A DNA stretch of 64,000 nt from CAWKOH01 sp963851245 (GCA_963851245.1 CAWKOH010000002.1:434001-498000), one strand, 5' to 3'. Shown: positions 45,234 through 54,090, counted from the first letter of the stretch. Notes: generated by a model not told the origin, from the sequence alone. Numbers and translations are program-made.

Positions 45234-46559
45234 CCAAAGGGTCCAAGTATCCGCGCGCTCGTCTTGGCGATCGGATCTGATCGCTTGACGGGGTGAACGA
45301 GTCGTAGGGAAGAGGATTCGCGAGGTCGCGTCCTCAAGCGGAACACGCTATGCCACGCAAGGCACAGGCCACAGCACTTGGGGGTGATGGACGTGGTAGG
45401 TGTCGCAACAGAAGCGAAGGTGGGTCGATCGATCAGGCGGCGAGTTCGTACTCGTGGATGAGCCCGCCGAGGACGTCGCGTCGGCGGATCGCTCCGGTGG
45501 CGTGAGGGGCGGCGGGTGATCGCGGCGGGGTGAGCTGGAGGCCGCGGTGGGGCCTGGCGCGGTTGTAGTGGCCGACGTAGTCGGCGAGGATCGTCTCCAG
45601 CTGTCCTCGACAGAGCACCAGTAAGTGGTCGAGGCAGTCCCGGCGGACGGTGCGCACCCAGCGCTCGGCGAACGCGTTGGCGCCTGGGGAGCGAACGGGC
45701 TCGAGGATCGTCTCGACGCCGATCGAGGCGAAGGTGTGGTCGAGTCTGGCGGTGAACTTGGTGTCGCGGTCGGGGATGAGGAACCGAAGGCTCCCTCCGG
45801 CCTCTTCGAGCTCGGCGGCGAAGTTGCGGGCGACCTGGGTCACCCATCGCTGGTTGGGGTGGGCGGTGACGCCGAGCAGGTGCACGACGCGCCGCTCGAT
45901 TTCGATCACGAACAGCACGTAGTAGCGCCCCAGCAGCACGGTGTCGACGGTAAAGAAGTCGGTCGCCACCATGCCCTTAGCCTGGGAGCGGAGGAACTCG
46001 ACCCACGTGGGCCCCGATCGCCGCGGTGCAAGTCGGTGGCCGTGACGGCGCAGGACGTTGGCGACGCTGCCCTTCGACACCGCAATGCCGAGCTTCTTCA
46101 GCTCGCCGACGATGCGCAGGTAGCCCCACCGGGAGTTCTCCCGGGCCAGGCGCACGATCAGCTCGACGGTCTCGTCGGAAGGGGGTGGCCGGCCGGGCCC
46201 GCGGTGGGGATTGGTCCAGCGTCGGCGGACCAGCGCGCGATGTCAGCGGAGGATCGTCTCGGGCGTAACGAGGAACGCTGCCCACCGCTGCGTGGCACCA
46301 GCTTCGCCAAGGTGGGGATGAGCGCCCGGTCGGACCAGGAGAAGCGGGGAGGGGCGACCTGGCGGCGTGAGGACGGCCAGCTGGTGGCGAAGCACGAGGA
46401 TCTCGGCGTCCTTGGTGGCGGCGTCCATCCGATGGATCCGAAGCAGTTCGGCCACGCGGCGGACCAGGCGGTATAGGAAGCTGAGGGCCACCGGCCAGGA
46501 GCCTCGCCGTCCCAATCGTGGCTGGTCAAGCCGGCGATGGGATAGTTGGACCCTTCAGG
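45234..46559 (-). mobile_element. rve-type IS (type B), full length, frameshifted transposase
   Basis: Ends are CCAAAGGGTCCAAG at 45234 and TTGGACCCTTCAGG ending at 46559, inverted to each other. The minus-strand transposase starts near GTG 46491 (VALSFLYRLVRRVAELLRIH), changes frame near 46330-46360 and again near 46200, then continues RLARENSRWGYLRIVGELKK, TDFFTVDTVLLGRYYVLFVI, SLRFLIPDRDTKFTARLDHT, AERWVRTVRRDCLDHL and the tail VLGGLIHEYELAA at 45433. The DDE residues are kept. It lies between two plus-strand IS fragments. Confidence 0.8.
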
Positions 46560-46835
46560 GTGATCGGCACCCTCCGTCGTGAATGCCTCGACCGCATGCT
46601 GATCTTCGGCCGCCGCCACCTCGAGGTCGTCCTCGCCGAGTACGTCGATCACTACAACGCCCATCGGCCTCACCGCTCCCTTGGCCAGCGTTGCCCAAGC
46701 TCGCCGGACCGAGTCCCTGCGCCGTTGCTCGACGTCGAGCCTCACCGACTACGTCGTGCCGACCGCCTCGGCGGACTGATCCATGAGTATCGGATGGTGG
46801 CATGACCTGCGTGGATGGGTTTCTGGCACCCACAG
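46560..46835 (+). mobile_element. rve-type IS (type A), right fragment
   Basis: Encodes only the transposase C-terminus (GTLRRECLDRMLIFGRRHLE, LGGLIHEYRMVA) and ends with GGCACCCACAG, the type A terminus. Because its end type differs from the fragment at 44914, the two plus-strand pieces are not halves of one element. Confidence 0.7.
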
Positions 46836-46889
46836 CGCACTATCTGACCTGGACTTTCGTCGCAGCGTCCGTCCGCGGGCCAGCCCTCA

Positions 46890-47859
46890 CTAACCGTCCT
46901 CGGGCACTGGCGCTATCGGCGGTGGATCGACCATTGCGGCCGCGTATTCACCAGCAACCGTCTGACAGAACTCGATCAATGGCTCAGCCTCACTGGTAGT
47001 GAGCCATCCCGGAGCAGTTCTACCCTGCCAAGGTGCTCCATCGGGAATTCCGAAGGTCTGGGCGGCCCTGGATAAGAATTCCGGAGTCATGAGACCCTCG
47101 ACGGGGATACCTGTGTTGACACCCGCGTAAGCGCCCAATGGCAGGGCAACGTGACCATCGGGATAAAGAGCCGCGACAACTCGAAGCCCATTTGCCGACG
47201 GACCTCTTGCAGTTAACACAACGAAGTTGCTGAGAAATTCAGTCCTGTGTCCGGACTCTGTCCACGCGCTTACCACACGCTTTTCCGCTTCACGCACGTC
47301 GGTCACGGCGACCTTCGCCCAGAATTCCTCAGGTGATATCCGTCGTCTGCTCGCTTGCTTCGTCTGGCTGACTCCAGCGGTGAAGGAATTTCGGCTTGAC
47401 GACGGCAGTGAAGAGTGGTGCCCAAGGTCCTCCATCGATTCGGACTGGTTTCACTTCGACTAACCAGACCGCGATCCCACGCTCGCTGTCGAGCTCGGCG
47501 AGGTCATTGAGATACTTCCCAACGGCACGGAATTCATCTCTATGTTCCTCAGCGACGACGATAAGGCCACGGGCTTCCCTGGCCACAGCGTAAGCCAGCC
47601 CGCGTGTCAGATGGTCGTGGTCCGCCTTTCCGTACTGATTCTCAATGACGAACTCCGAGGCGTCCGTTCCGCTCGCCACAATGTCGATCCGCCGATCACC
47701 GGCTGTCTGAACCTCCGACAGCCCGCTCTGCGAGAGTTCCAATCCAATGGCTCGCCCAAGGTCATCGAGCCTCTCGGCCAGCGACGGCGTGAAGTCACTA
47801 GCCTCTCCCGGCCAAGCGTCCCGGAGCCAGCCGTACTCAAGACGACCCATCTCTGCCAT
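46890..47859 (-). CDS. PD-(D/E)xK nuclease-like protein (DUF4268-type), one frameshift
   Basis: ATG 47859. The first half gives RLDDLGRAIGLELSQSGLSE, RRIDIVASGTDASEFVIENQ and YGKADHDHLTRGLAYAVARE. The pattern D...xIENQxGKxDHDHL is the nuclease-like core of DUF4268-type proteins (catalytic D and E-x-Q/K). Then GGPWAPLFTAVVKP. At about 47340-47400 the frame shifts and continues RRRISPEEFWAKVAVTDVRE, VALPLGAYAGVNTGIPVEGL and on to 46890, a C-terminal alpha/beta domain. Such proteins occur in defence-rich accessory regions. It is divergent from a second nuclease-like gene, 411 bases away. Function not established. Confidence 0.65.
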
Positions 47860-48270
47860 GTGGAACGTTCTAGCTCACTTTTCTTGGCCGAGGTCGCGCC
47901 CGTTTACGAGGGCGGACAACCGAGGTGGACGGACATCTGAGCGACCACTCGACCCGCGCCGAGTACGAGCAGCGCGCCGTCATGGGGGAGCCATAACCAG
48001 ATGCGCTGTCGTTCTGGCGCTCGCCCTCGGTCACTTGGACCACCGTGCTGGCGGTGGCGGATCTTGCCGAGCGGCCGCTGCAGTCGAGAATCTTGGAATT
48101 GGTGACGCCGGAAACGGCATCCCTGACGCAATCGACGCTTCGAGCCGGTGTCGGCTTCGCCGCGTTAGCGTTGCGGATGCGGTGATGATCCCGCTTTTGG
48201 GTGCACGCAGTCGAGCACGTCAGACACCGATGGACAAACCTGCTCGTGCGCCTTGTGGAATACTCCGGCA
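47860..48270. other. Divergent intergenic region between two nuclease-like genes
   Basis: 411 bases with no recognised gene; it should carry divergent promoters. Short frames here lack coding character. Confidence 0.35.
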
Positions 48271-49317
48271 ATGGTCGAGCCTCCGCAACGTCAGGCGTTG
48301 CTGGGACGGCTTGCAAGTCTCGGCTGGTTTACGCAGCATGGCGAGGTTGCGGCGACACAGTCCGTCGCGATGCTCCTTGAGGAGTCGGTGCTCAAAGTTG
48401 CTCTGTTGCAGCGTCTCGGGGAAGTCACCGATACGGATCTGGGGGCGGTGGTATTGTTTCAAGCCGAGCTGGTCCACGACGACCTGGCTCGCCCGGACCT
48501 CGAGGGTTGGGACGAGCGGGGCCATCCTCTGGTAGTCGTCGAGGCGAAGTTTGGCGCGAGCCTGACCACAGCCCAGCTACGGGCCTATCTGACGCACCAA
48601 GTGGCGAGGCTGGACGGTGGCACCCGCGGCGTGCTGGTCGTTCTGGTGCCGTCGTACCGCCGACCGGAGGCCGAGGCCGTTCTCAGCACCATACAGAGCG
48701 AGGGCAATGCGCCGACCGCCATTACTCCGTTTGTGTCCACCGCCGTCATGACCTGGGATGAGTTGCTCGGCCTTTGGGACGCGGCCGTCCAGAAACTCCA
48801 GCCTGATGACCGGGGATCCGTGATGTGTGACTTGCGGCAACTTCGCTCGTTGTGCAAGTCCATGGTTGCCTTGGACATCCCCCCGCTTGGCTTGGTCGCG
48901 ACGGGAAGCGACGGATGGCAAGACCGAGAGAGTGATCTAAAGCGGCTCGTCGACGAGGCGAGCGCAAGGTTTCCCTATGAGTCCAGGCTGCTTCCCGTTG
49001 GAATCGAACGGTGGCCAGGATTCGACTACTACCGTCGTTACCTTCCCGGGAAACGTCCAGACGGGGGCCAGTGCTCCTTGGGCTTCGTTGCCGGTCTTCC
49101 GGGGACTCCGTTTTGGTTGCGTTACCACCGGGAGACTCCGAACTTCCGGATCTTCGCCGACCGGATCATGGCGTCACCATTCGCGGCCGCCGCACGTGGT
49201 GAAGGCGGGCACGTCTGGCTGCCGTTGCCCGTATCGGCTGACCGCAGCGGAGCCACGATCGTCAGCGAACTGATCGAAGCGATCGAAGCAATCCGCGCCG
49301 TGGCGGAGGGGCCGTAG
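48271..49317 (+). CDS. PD-(D/E)xK nuclease-like protein of unknown function
   Basis: ATG 48271 is preferred to an in-frame TTG 18 bases upstream. 348 residues. Near residue 75-100 the sequence RPDLEGWDERGHPLVVVEAK, followed by FGASLTTAQLRAYLTHQVAR, has the Asp...Glu-x-Lys catalytic pattern of the restriction-endonuclease fold. The rest shows LDGGTRGVLVVLVPSYRRPE and a C-terminal domain (PGFDYYRRYLPGKRPDGGQC, TPFWLRYHRETPNFRIF) that I do not recognise. No frameshift. Together with the divergent nuclease-like gene it may form an anti-phage module, which is inference from location and fold only. Confidence 0.65.
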   Translation: MVEPPQRQALLGRLASLGWFTQHGEVAATQSVAMLLEESVLKVALLQRLGEVTDTDLGAVVLFQAELVHDDLARPDLEGWDERGHPLVVVEAKFGASLTTAQLRAYLTHQVARLDGGTRGVLVVLVPSYRRPEAEAVLSTIQSEGNAPTAITPFVSTAVMTWDELLGLWDAAVQKLQPDDRGSVMCDLRQLRSLCKSMVALDIPPLGLVATGSDGWQDRESDLKRLVDEASARFPYESRLLPVGIERWPGFDYYRRYLPGKRPDGGQCSLGFVAGLPGTPFWLRYHRETPNFRIFADRIMASPFAAAARGEGGHVWLPLPVSADRSGATIVSELIEAIEAIRAVAEGP

Positions 49318-49546
49318 GTCCCGATCGCCGTCCAAGGGGAGCTGGTCAAGGGCCTGATCCATTGTTGTCCCGCGCGCCCGAAGATCACATCTGTGTATAC
49401 GGCAACTGGCTCGGGACCTCTCCGGGACCGGAACAGATCGAGACGGATCTGGGCCAACGTCATTGCTCCCGGTAGGACCCGGCGTTAACTTAACTAGCCA
49501 TCCGTTTCGGAGACGGACGACTCGTAGCTCGTCGGAGCCGCAAGGA

Positions 49547-49849
49547 TCATCGGTCGTCGCGCCCCTCGTCCTCAGTGGCGTCCTCAGCCGCCTCGGCGCG
49601 GAGTCTGACTCGCAGGCGAACACCAACCTCCTCTGTATAGGCGAACAGGGGATCCATCTGGGGCGGGCGATGCAAGTCGAAGGCCCGGTGCCACAGTTCG
49701 CCCAGCCGCGCCTCGGCGGACGGTGAGACCTTCTTCCGGCGCTCCAGTCGCTCTACTGCCTCCTGGTCCTCGGGAGGCAACGAGTGGACGACCTGCGCCG
49801 TCTTGATCACGCCGTAGGCGCTGAGCTTTCCCGGATCAGGCTTGGGCAT
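49547..49849 (-). CDS. Small protein paired with RHH gene, unknown function
   Basis: ATG 49849 gives 100 residues: PKPDPGKLSAYGVIKTAQVV, HSLPPEDQEAVERLERRKKV and SPSAEARLGELWHRAFDLHR, ending in an acidic tail. It overlaps the end of the upstream RHH gene by 14 bases, so they are co-translated. No known toxin motif is seen. Its position after an RHH gene makes a toxin or partner role possible, nothing more. Confidence 0.6.
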   Translation of the reverse strand: MPKPDPGKLSAYGVIKTAQVVHSLPPEDQEAVERLERRKKVSPSAEARLGELWHRAFDLHRPPQMDPLFAYTEEVGVRLRVRLRAEAAEDATEDEGRDDR

Positions 49850-50081
49850 GTCGCTCCGCGTACTCCTCAAGGGCCTCCCGGCTCACGTCGGCCAGACGGC
49901 GACCGTGAGCGACCGCGATGGTCTCCAGGGCCTCCCTGGTCTCGGGAGCGACCCGGATCGTGATGCGAGGTGAGTGTTGGTGCTGCCCCGTGAGTGACGG
50001 ACGACCCCGAGCAGGCTTCTTGGAAGCGACTGCCTTAGCCCTGGTCGGGGTCGTGGAGGTTTTGTTCCTGGACGGGGTCAC
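49836..50081 (-). CDS. Ribbon-helix-helix (CopG-like) DNA-binding protein
   Basis: 81 residues. A basic, Lys/Thr/Ala-rich N-terminus is followed by SPRITIRVAPETREALETIA and VAHGRRLADVSREALEEYAE: a short beta strand then two helices, the RHH fold of CopG/ParD-type repressors and antitoxins. It overlaps the next gene by 14 bases. The start (ATG 50081) lies only five bases inside the left end of the type A IS at 50087, so its promoter may be supplied or broken by the insertion. Confidence 0.7.
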   Translation of the reverse strand: MTPSRNKTSTTPTRAKAVASKKPARGRPSLTGQHQHSPRITIRVAPETREALETIAVAHGRRLADVSREALEEYAERHAQA

Positions 50082-50086
50082 GCTCT

Positions 50087-50346
50087 CCTGTGGGTGCCGA
50101 GAATGTCATCCGACGCCTCCGACCAGGACTTTCGCGGACGGTCATCGGTGGATGAGGATTGGTTGTGGCCTTGTCTTTTCTGTACGTGGCGTTCGTTCGC
50201 ATGCTTGAGATGGTTCGGGGGTGGCGGGACCGCGACCAGCTTGCTGTGGAGGTGGTGGTCTTGTGCCACCAGGTTGCGGTGCTGCGCCCGCAGGTGACCC
50301 GACCGGCTTGCAGGCCGGTGGACCGGGCGATCCTGACCGCGTTCAG
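50087..50346 (+). mobile_element. rve-type IS (type A), left fragment
   Basis: Begins with CCTGTGGGTGCCGAGAA, the type A left end, and encodes the transposase N-terminus from 50159 (VALSFLYVAFVRMLEMVRGW, VEVVVLCHQVAVLRPQVTRP). It ends where the intact type B element begins (50347). The right half is not found after 51655, so the insertion was followed by a deletion. Confidence 0.75.
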
Positions 50347-51655
50347 CCTGAAGGGTCCAACAACTCGACGGCGGGCTTGACCAGCCACGATCCGGGCGGC
50401 GAGGCTCGCTCTCCGTGGCGCTCTCGTTCCTCTACCGCTTGGTCTGTCGTGTGTTCGGTGCGCTCCGCGTGCACAGGATGGATGCCGTAGCCAAGGACGC
50501 CGAGATCCTCGTCTTACGCCACCAGCTCGCCGTGCTTCGCCGACAGGTGAAGCGCCCTCGTTTCACCTGCTCGGACCGAGCCCTTATCGCCATCCTTGCT
50601 AGCCTGATCCCGAAGGAACGCTGGGCGTCGTTCCTGGTGACGCCCAAGACGATCTTCACCTGGCATCGGGCGCTCGTGCGCAGACGCTGGACCTACCCGC
50701 ACCGACGGCGGGGACGGCCAGCCCTCCAGGCCGAGACCGTGGAGTTGATCTGCCGGCTCGCTCGGGAGAACCCCCGCTGGGGTTACCTGCGCATCGTCGG
50801 CGAACTGAAAAAGCTCGGCGTCACGGTCTCGAAGGGAAGTGTCGCGAACGTCCTGCGACGCCATGGCCTTCCGCCGGCGCCGAGGCGTGAGGACCCGACT
50901 TGGGCCGAGTTCCTGCGGTCTCAGGCCGAGGGGATCTTGGCCACCGACTTCTTCACCGTCGACACCGTGCTCCTGCGCCGCTACTACGTGCTGTTCGCGA
51001 TCGAGCTCGAGCGGCGCGTCGTCCACCTCCTCGGCGTGACCGCCAACCCGAACGGGCCGTGGGTGACCCAGGTCGCCCACAACTTCACCAGCGATCTCGA
51101 GGAGGCCGGCCGGCGATTCCGGTTCTTGGTCCGCGACCGCGACACCAAGTTCACTGCCAGCTTCGACACCGTGTTCGCCTCGATCGGCGTCGAGGCCATC
51201 AGGACGCCGATCCGATCGCCGAGAGCGAACGCGTTCGCGGAGCGCTTCGTACGCACCATCCGCGCCGAGTGCCTCGACCAACTGCTCGTCTACTCCCGGC
51301 GACAGCTCCAAACCGTCGTCGCTGAGTACCTCCACCACTACAACCAGGCCCGTCCGCACCGAGGACTCAGGCTCGCACAGCCTCTTCCCCAGCCAGCGTC
51401 CCCGACCATGAACGGCAAGATCATCCGGCACGACGTGCTCGGCGGCATCATCCACGAGTACCAGACTGCTGCCTGAACCAACTTCTCTGACCCCTTCCAA
51501 ACAAAGCGAGCTGTCCCCATCCGACCCGCCAGACGTCGCCGTCGTCACCGATTCCCCCAAGGTCGAATCTGATACGACAGCCGACAGCCTCCCCACCCAC
51601 TGCCCCCCAGGTCCCAGCTCGATAGCGACCGGCACAAGTTCTTGGACCCTTCAGG
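50347..51655 (+). mobile_element. Intact rve-type insertion sequence (type B)
   Basis: 1309 bases with inverted ends CCTGAAGGGTCCAA (50347) and TTGGACCCTTCAGG (ending 51655), fully complementary over 14 bases. One intact transposase gene inside. It is inserted in a type A fragment. Homologous copies with the same ends are at 44914 (partial) and 45234-46559. Confidence 0.85.
50415..51476 (+). CDS. rve-type (IS3/IS481-like) transposase
   Basis: A 353-residue protein, GTG start. N-terminal DNA-binding region (KDAEILVLRHQLAVLRRQVK), HTH_21-like block (NPRWGYLRIVGELKKLGVTV), and rve domain with Asp in TDFFTVDTVLL, Asp in RFLVRDRDTKFTASFDT and Glu in NAFAERFVRTIRAEC. Tail VLGGIIHEYQTAA. All parts are in one frame, so it may be active. 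It is the likely source of the type B copies in the inner island. Confidence 0.85.
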   Translation: MALSFLYRLVCRVFGALRVHRMDAVAKDAEILVLRHQLAVLRRQVKRPRFTCSDRALIAILASLIPKERWASFLVTPKTIFTWHRALVRRRWTYPHRRRGRPALQAETVELICRLARENPRWGYLRIVGELKKLGVTVSKGSVANVLRRHGLPPAPRREDPTWAEFLRSQAEGILATDFFTVDTVLLRRYYVLFAIELERRVVHLLGVTANPNGPWVTQVAHNFTSDLEEAGRRFRFLVRDRDTKFTASFDTVFASIGVEAIRTPIRSPRANAFAERFVRTIRAECLDQLLVYSRRQLQTVVAEYLHHYNQARPHRGLRLAQPLPQPASPTMNGKIIRHDVLGGIIHEYQTAA

Positions 51656-52004
51656 TTCCCATCCGTTCATAACAGCCGAACGGGCAAGGTCCCGATCTAG
51701 TCCTCTAGCTGCTCTTTTGCTCCATCCAAGTGGTTGCAACTCGTCGACGATCTCAGCCCGCCTGATCCGTGTGCGCTCGTTGCGGATGTCCTGACCTCCC
51801 GCAATCGCTCCATAACGGACGGATATTCGCAGCGCTCGGATTAGCGAAGAACACCCCGGAGGATCGTGTCCGGATCGTCTCTGACGGCTTGAACCTCGAC
51901 CACGCAGAGTGGCCGCTTAATAGCCCATTCTGACCGACTCGACCCACTAGGTACCGGTGTTGGTACCGGTGTGTCGCGTGTCCGATTGTGTCTTTTCTGT
52001 GTCA
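51656..52004. other. Inner end of island, no recognised gene
   Basis: About 350 bases. From about 51965 the sequence (GTGTCGCGTGTCC, TTGTGTCTTTTCTGTGTC) resembles the stretches following the att repeats at 31460-31500 and 43595-43615, as expected for related integration ends. Confidence 0.45.
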
Positions 52005-52025
52005 GGAGGCCCTCCCAGGGCCTCC
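52005..52025 (-). terminator. Hairpin downstream of ssrA
   Basis: GGAGGCCCT, three bases, AGGGCCTCC: a perfect nine-pair stem. On the ssrA strand it lies about 45 bases after the mature 3' end. No strong U-run follows, but together with the next hairpin it is the best terminator candidate for the tmRNA gene. Confidence 0.55.
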
Positions 52026-52034
52026 GAAAACCAC

Positions 52035-52062
52035 CTCTGACCAGGGAGAACCATGGTCAGAG
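52035..52062 (-). terminator. Hairpin immediately after ssrA
   Basis: CTCTGACCA, ten bases, TGGTCAGAG: perfect nine-pair stem beginning six bases after the tmRNA 3' end. It may define the 3' processing site or act with the second hairpin in termination. Confidence 0.5.
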
Positions 52063-52066
52063 AGTC

Positions 52067-52091
52067 GTGGAGGTGGCGGGAATCGAACCCG
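52067..52091. repeat. att site inside the functional ssrA 3' end
   Basis: The 25 bases shared with 31337 and 43466. Here they form the T-loop and acceptor 3' strand of the real tmRNA. Islands integrated here restore the gene end on one side and leave a copy on the other. Confidence 0.85.
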
Positions 52092-52417
52092 TGTCCTTCG
52101 ATGCCTCATCGGGCCTTCTCCGAGCGCAGCCAGTGATGGTATCTCAGGCTCCCCACTCGCCACCGGCACCGGTGGGGAGCCCCAGTCAACCAGAATGTCC
52201 CCGGCGGCCAGTTGACAAAACCGCTGGGTGAGCCCTACTTGATGACGCCCGTACCCGACCCGCAGGGCTGGGGTCGGACGGACGGGCTACCTGATCAGGC
52301 AGCCACTGCGAGCTGAGGCTCGGCGTTTGTTTATAGGTTCCGGCTCTTTAACGTGGTTCCGGAGACCACGGCTCGCTTCTCCCGAATTGACGACCGAAGT
52401 CGAAGCCAATCACCCCC
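52068..52417 (-). ncRNA. ssrA: Transfer-messenger RNA (tmRNA)
   Basis: On the minus strand the RNA starts GGGGGTGATTGGCTTCGACT (52417 down), with the conserved GGCTTCGAC near the 5' end. It ends ACACGGGTTCGATTC then CCGCCACCTCCA at 52068. The first seven bases pair with CACCTCC to form the acceptor stem, with one G-U pair. The CCA is not encoded. The tag frame ends at a TGA at 52295-52297. Read from GCC it encodes AEPQLAVAA, close to the usual ...ALAA ending but with AVAA. It rescues stalled ribosomes with SmpB, encoded 1.2 kb upstream. Confidence 0.92.
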
Positions 52418-52459
52418 ATGTCAAGTACCAGACCGACCATGCTACCGGACCGGGTCTCG

Positions 52460-53635
52460 CTAACCACCAACCCGCGGGTTCTGCCAGCCCCCGGCCACGG
52501 CCCGACGCCAGGGCGTACCTGGTCTCGATCCACCCATTCTGACCAGGGCATCCACGTCAGATGCGAGCACGGCTCCAATCGTCCGGCCGCCATCGACGAC
52601 GAAGATGACTTCCTTCCCGCCCCGCTGACTCATCACAGTCAGTGCCTCCTCGGCCGGGCCGGCTCCTGTGGTCTCCGAGATCGGTACGGCCAGGTCCACA
52701 GGACGGACCAGGTCCCACTGTGGTAGCGGCACCCGAGACAGTGAGTCGCCCAGGATGGCGCCGCTGTAGCCACCGCCCCACCCCTCGAGCAGCCAGACCC
52801 ATCCGGGCTGACCGGCGGCGTATCCATCGGCGAAGGCGCGGACCGTGATCCAACCAGGCGCCGATCCCACGGGCCGCATGATGTCCGCCATGCGCACGCC
52901 ATCCAGAGCGTGGTGAACCGCTCCGACGGCCAGTTCGGCCCGGGCCGAGCCGAGTATCCACCAGCCGATAGCCGCCACCAGCAGGCCATCCAGCGAGTTG
53001 AGCCGGCCCGTAATCATGGCGAAGCCGACCACAACCATGATGGCGCCCAGGCCGATGCCGGTGATCCCGGCGGCACGGGTGGCACGCCAGCGGTCCCGCC
53101 CAATGGCCCACACTGCCGAGTGCAGGACCCGCCCGCCGTCCAGAGGCGCCGCCGGCAAAAGGTTGAAGATGGCCAGGAAGACATTGATCCCGGCCAGCCA
53201 CCCGAGGGCGGCGACCATGAGGCTCCCGCCTCCCATGCCCTCGAGCAGCGCTCTCACAATTAAGAGGAGCCCGCCGAAGGCGGCGCTCACGAGAGGCCCC
53301 ACCCCCGCCACGGCAAGCTCTGCCCCGGGTCGGGCTGCTTCACCCTGGATGCGGGTGACTCCCCCCATCCAGCTCAAGGTGATCCCGTCTACTTTGAGGC
53401 CGAACCGGCCGGCGAGGATGGCGTGCCCCAGCTCGTGAAGGAGCACGCCCAACAACAGGACGGCAGCGGTAAGGAATCCGGCAACGACATAGGAACTATT
53501 GGAGTATCCGGGCGCGTCGAACGGGAACCGGTTCTTGGCCAGTTCGACTCCAACGATCGCCACCATGGCGATGAGACTCCAGTTCAGCCCGACTCTCACG
53601 CCGGCGATCCGGCCGAGCCGAATGGTGTCTCTCAT
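52460..53635 (-). CDS. Site-2-protease-type M50 zinc metalloprotease
   Basis: A 391-residue membrane protein. Zinc site HELGH in LLGVLLHELGHAILAGRFGL, second metal ligand motif NLLPAAPLDGGRVLHSAVWA (LDG), and a C-terminal soluble part with SQRGGKEVIFVVDGG, GAVLASDVDALVRMG, resembling a CBS-type tail. The family cleaves membrane-embedded or anchored substrates within the bilayer. Its ATG overlaps the smpB stop (ATGA), so the two are co-translated. ssrA starts 43 bases after its end. Its substrate is unknown. Confidence 0.9.
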   Translation of the reverse strand: MRDTIRLGRIAGVRVGLNWSLIAMVAIVGVELAKNRFPFDAPGYSNSSYVVAGFLTAAVLLLGVLLHELGHAILAGRFGLKVDGITLSWMGGVTRIQGEAARPGAELAVAGVGPLVSAAFGGLLLIVRALLEGMGGGSLMVAALGWLAGINVFLAIFNLLPAAPLDGGRVLHSAVWAIGRDRWRATRAAGITGIGLGAIMVVVGFAMITGRLNSLDGLLVAAIGWWILGSARAELAVGAVHHALDGVRMADIMRPVGSAPGWITVRAFADGYAAGQPGWVWLLEGWGGGYSGAILGDSLSRVPLPQWDLVRPVDLAVPISETTGAGPAEEALTVMSQRGGKEVIFVVDGGRTIGAVLASDVDALVRMGGSRPGTPWRRAVAGGWQNPRVGG

Positions 53636-54090
53636 GCCTCCAGGCTACGACGCCTGGCGGCCGATGCACGGCGGGCTTCCATGTCGGCATCACGAGAGGC
53701 GATGGCCCGCCGCTTGTCGTAGTTCCTGCGCCCCCGGGCCAGGGCCAGATCCACCTTGGCCCGGCCGTCCTTGAAGTACATCGAGAGCGGTACCAGGGTC
53801 AGAGAATCCTGCGTGGTGCGCCGCCCCAACTCCTCGATCTGCCGGCGGTGCAGCAGCAACTTGCGGCGCCGGTCCGGGTCCGTAGCCCCGAAGCCCGAGG
53901 CGAAGGCATAGGGGGGTACGTGCAGCCCGTACAGCCAGACCTCGCCATCCTGCACGCGGGCGTAGCTGTCCCTCAGCTGGACCTTCCCGTCCCGGAGGGA
54001 CTTGACCTCACTGCCGACCAGGACCATGCCCGCCTCGTAGGTATCGAGGATGTCGTAGTCGTGCCGGGCGCGGCGGTTCTGGGCCACCAT
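53632..54090 (-). CDS. smpB: SsrA-binding protein SmpB
   Basis: ATG 54090 (MVAQNRRARHDYDILDTYEA) gives 152 residues, the usual SmpB length, and leaves room for a divergent promoter toward mec. An upstream ATG at 54165 would overlap the mec start. Family blocks are GMVLVGSEVKSLRDGKVQLR, DSYARVQDGEVWLYGLHVPP, KLLLHRRQIEELGRRTTQDS and a basic C-terminal tail (GRRNYDKRRAIASRDA). It binds tmRNA and places it in the ribosomal A site. Followed by the M50 gene and then ssrA itself on the same strand. Confidence 0.95.
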   Translation of the reverse strand: MVAQNRRARHDYDILDTYEAGMVLVGSEVKSLRDGKVQLRDSYARVQDGEVWLYGLHVPPYAFASGFGATDPDRRRKLLLHRRQIEELGRRTTQDSLTLVPLSMYFKDGRAKVDLALARGRRNYDKRRAIASRDADMEARRASAARRRSLEA

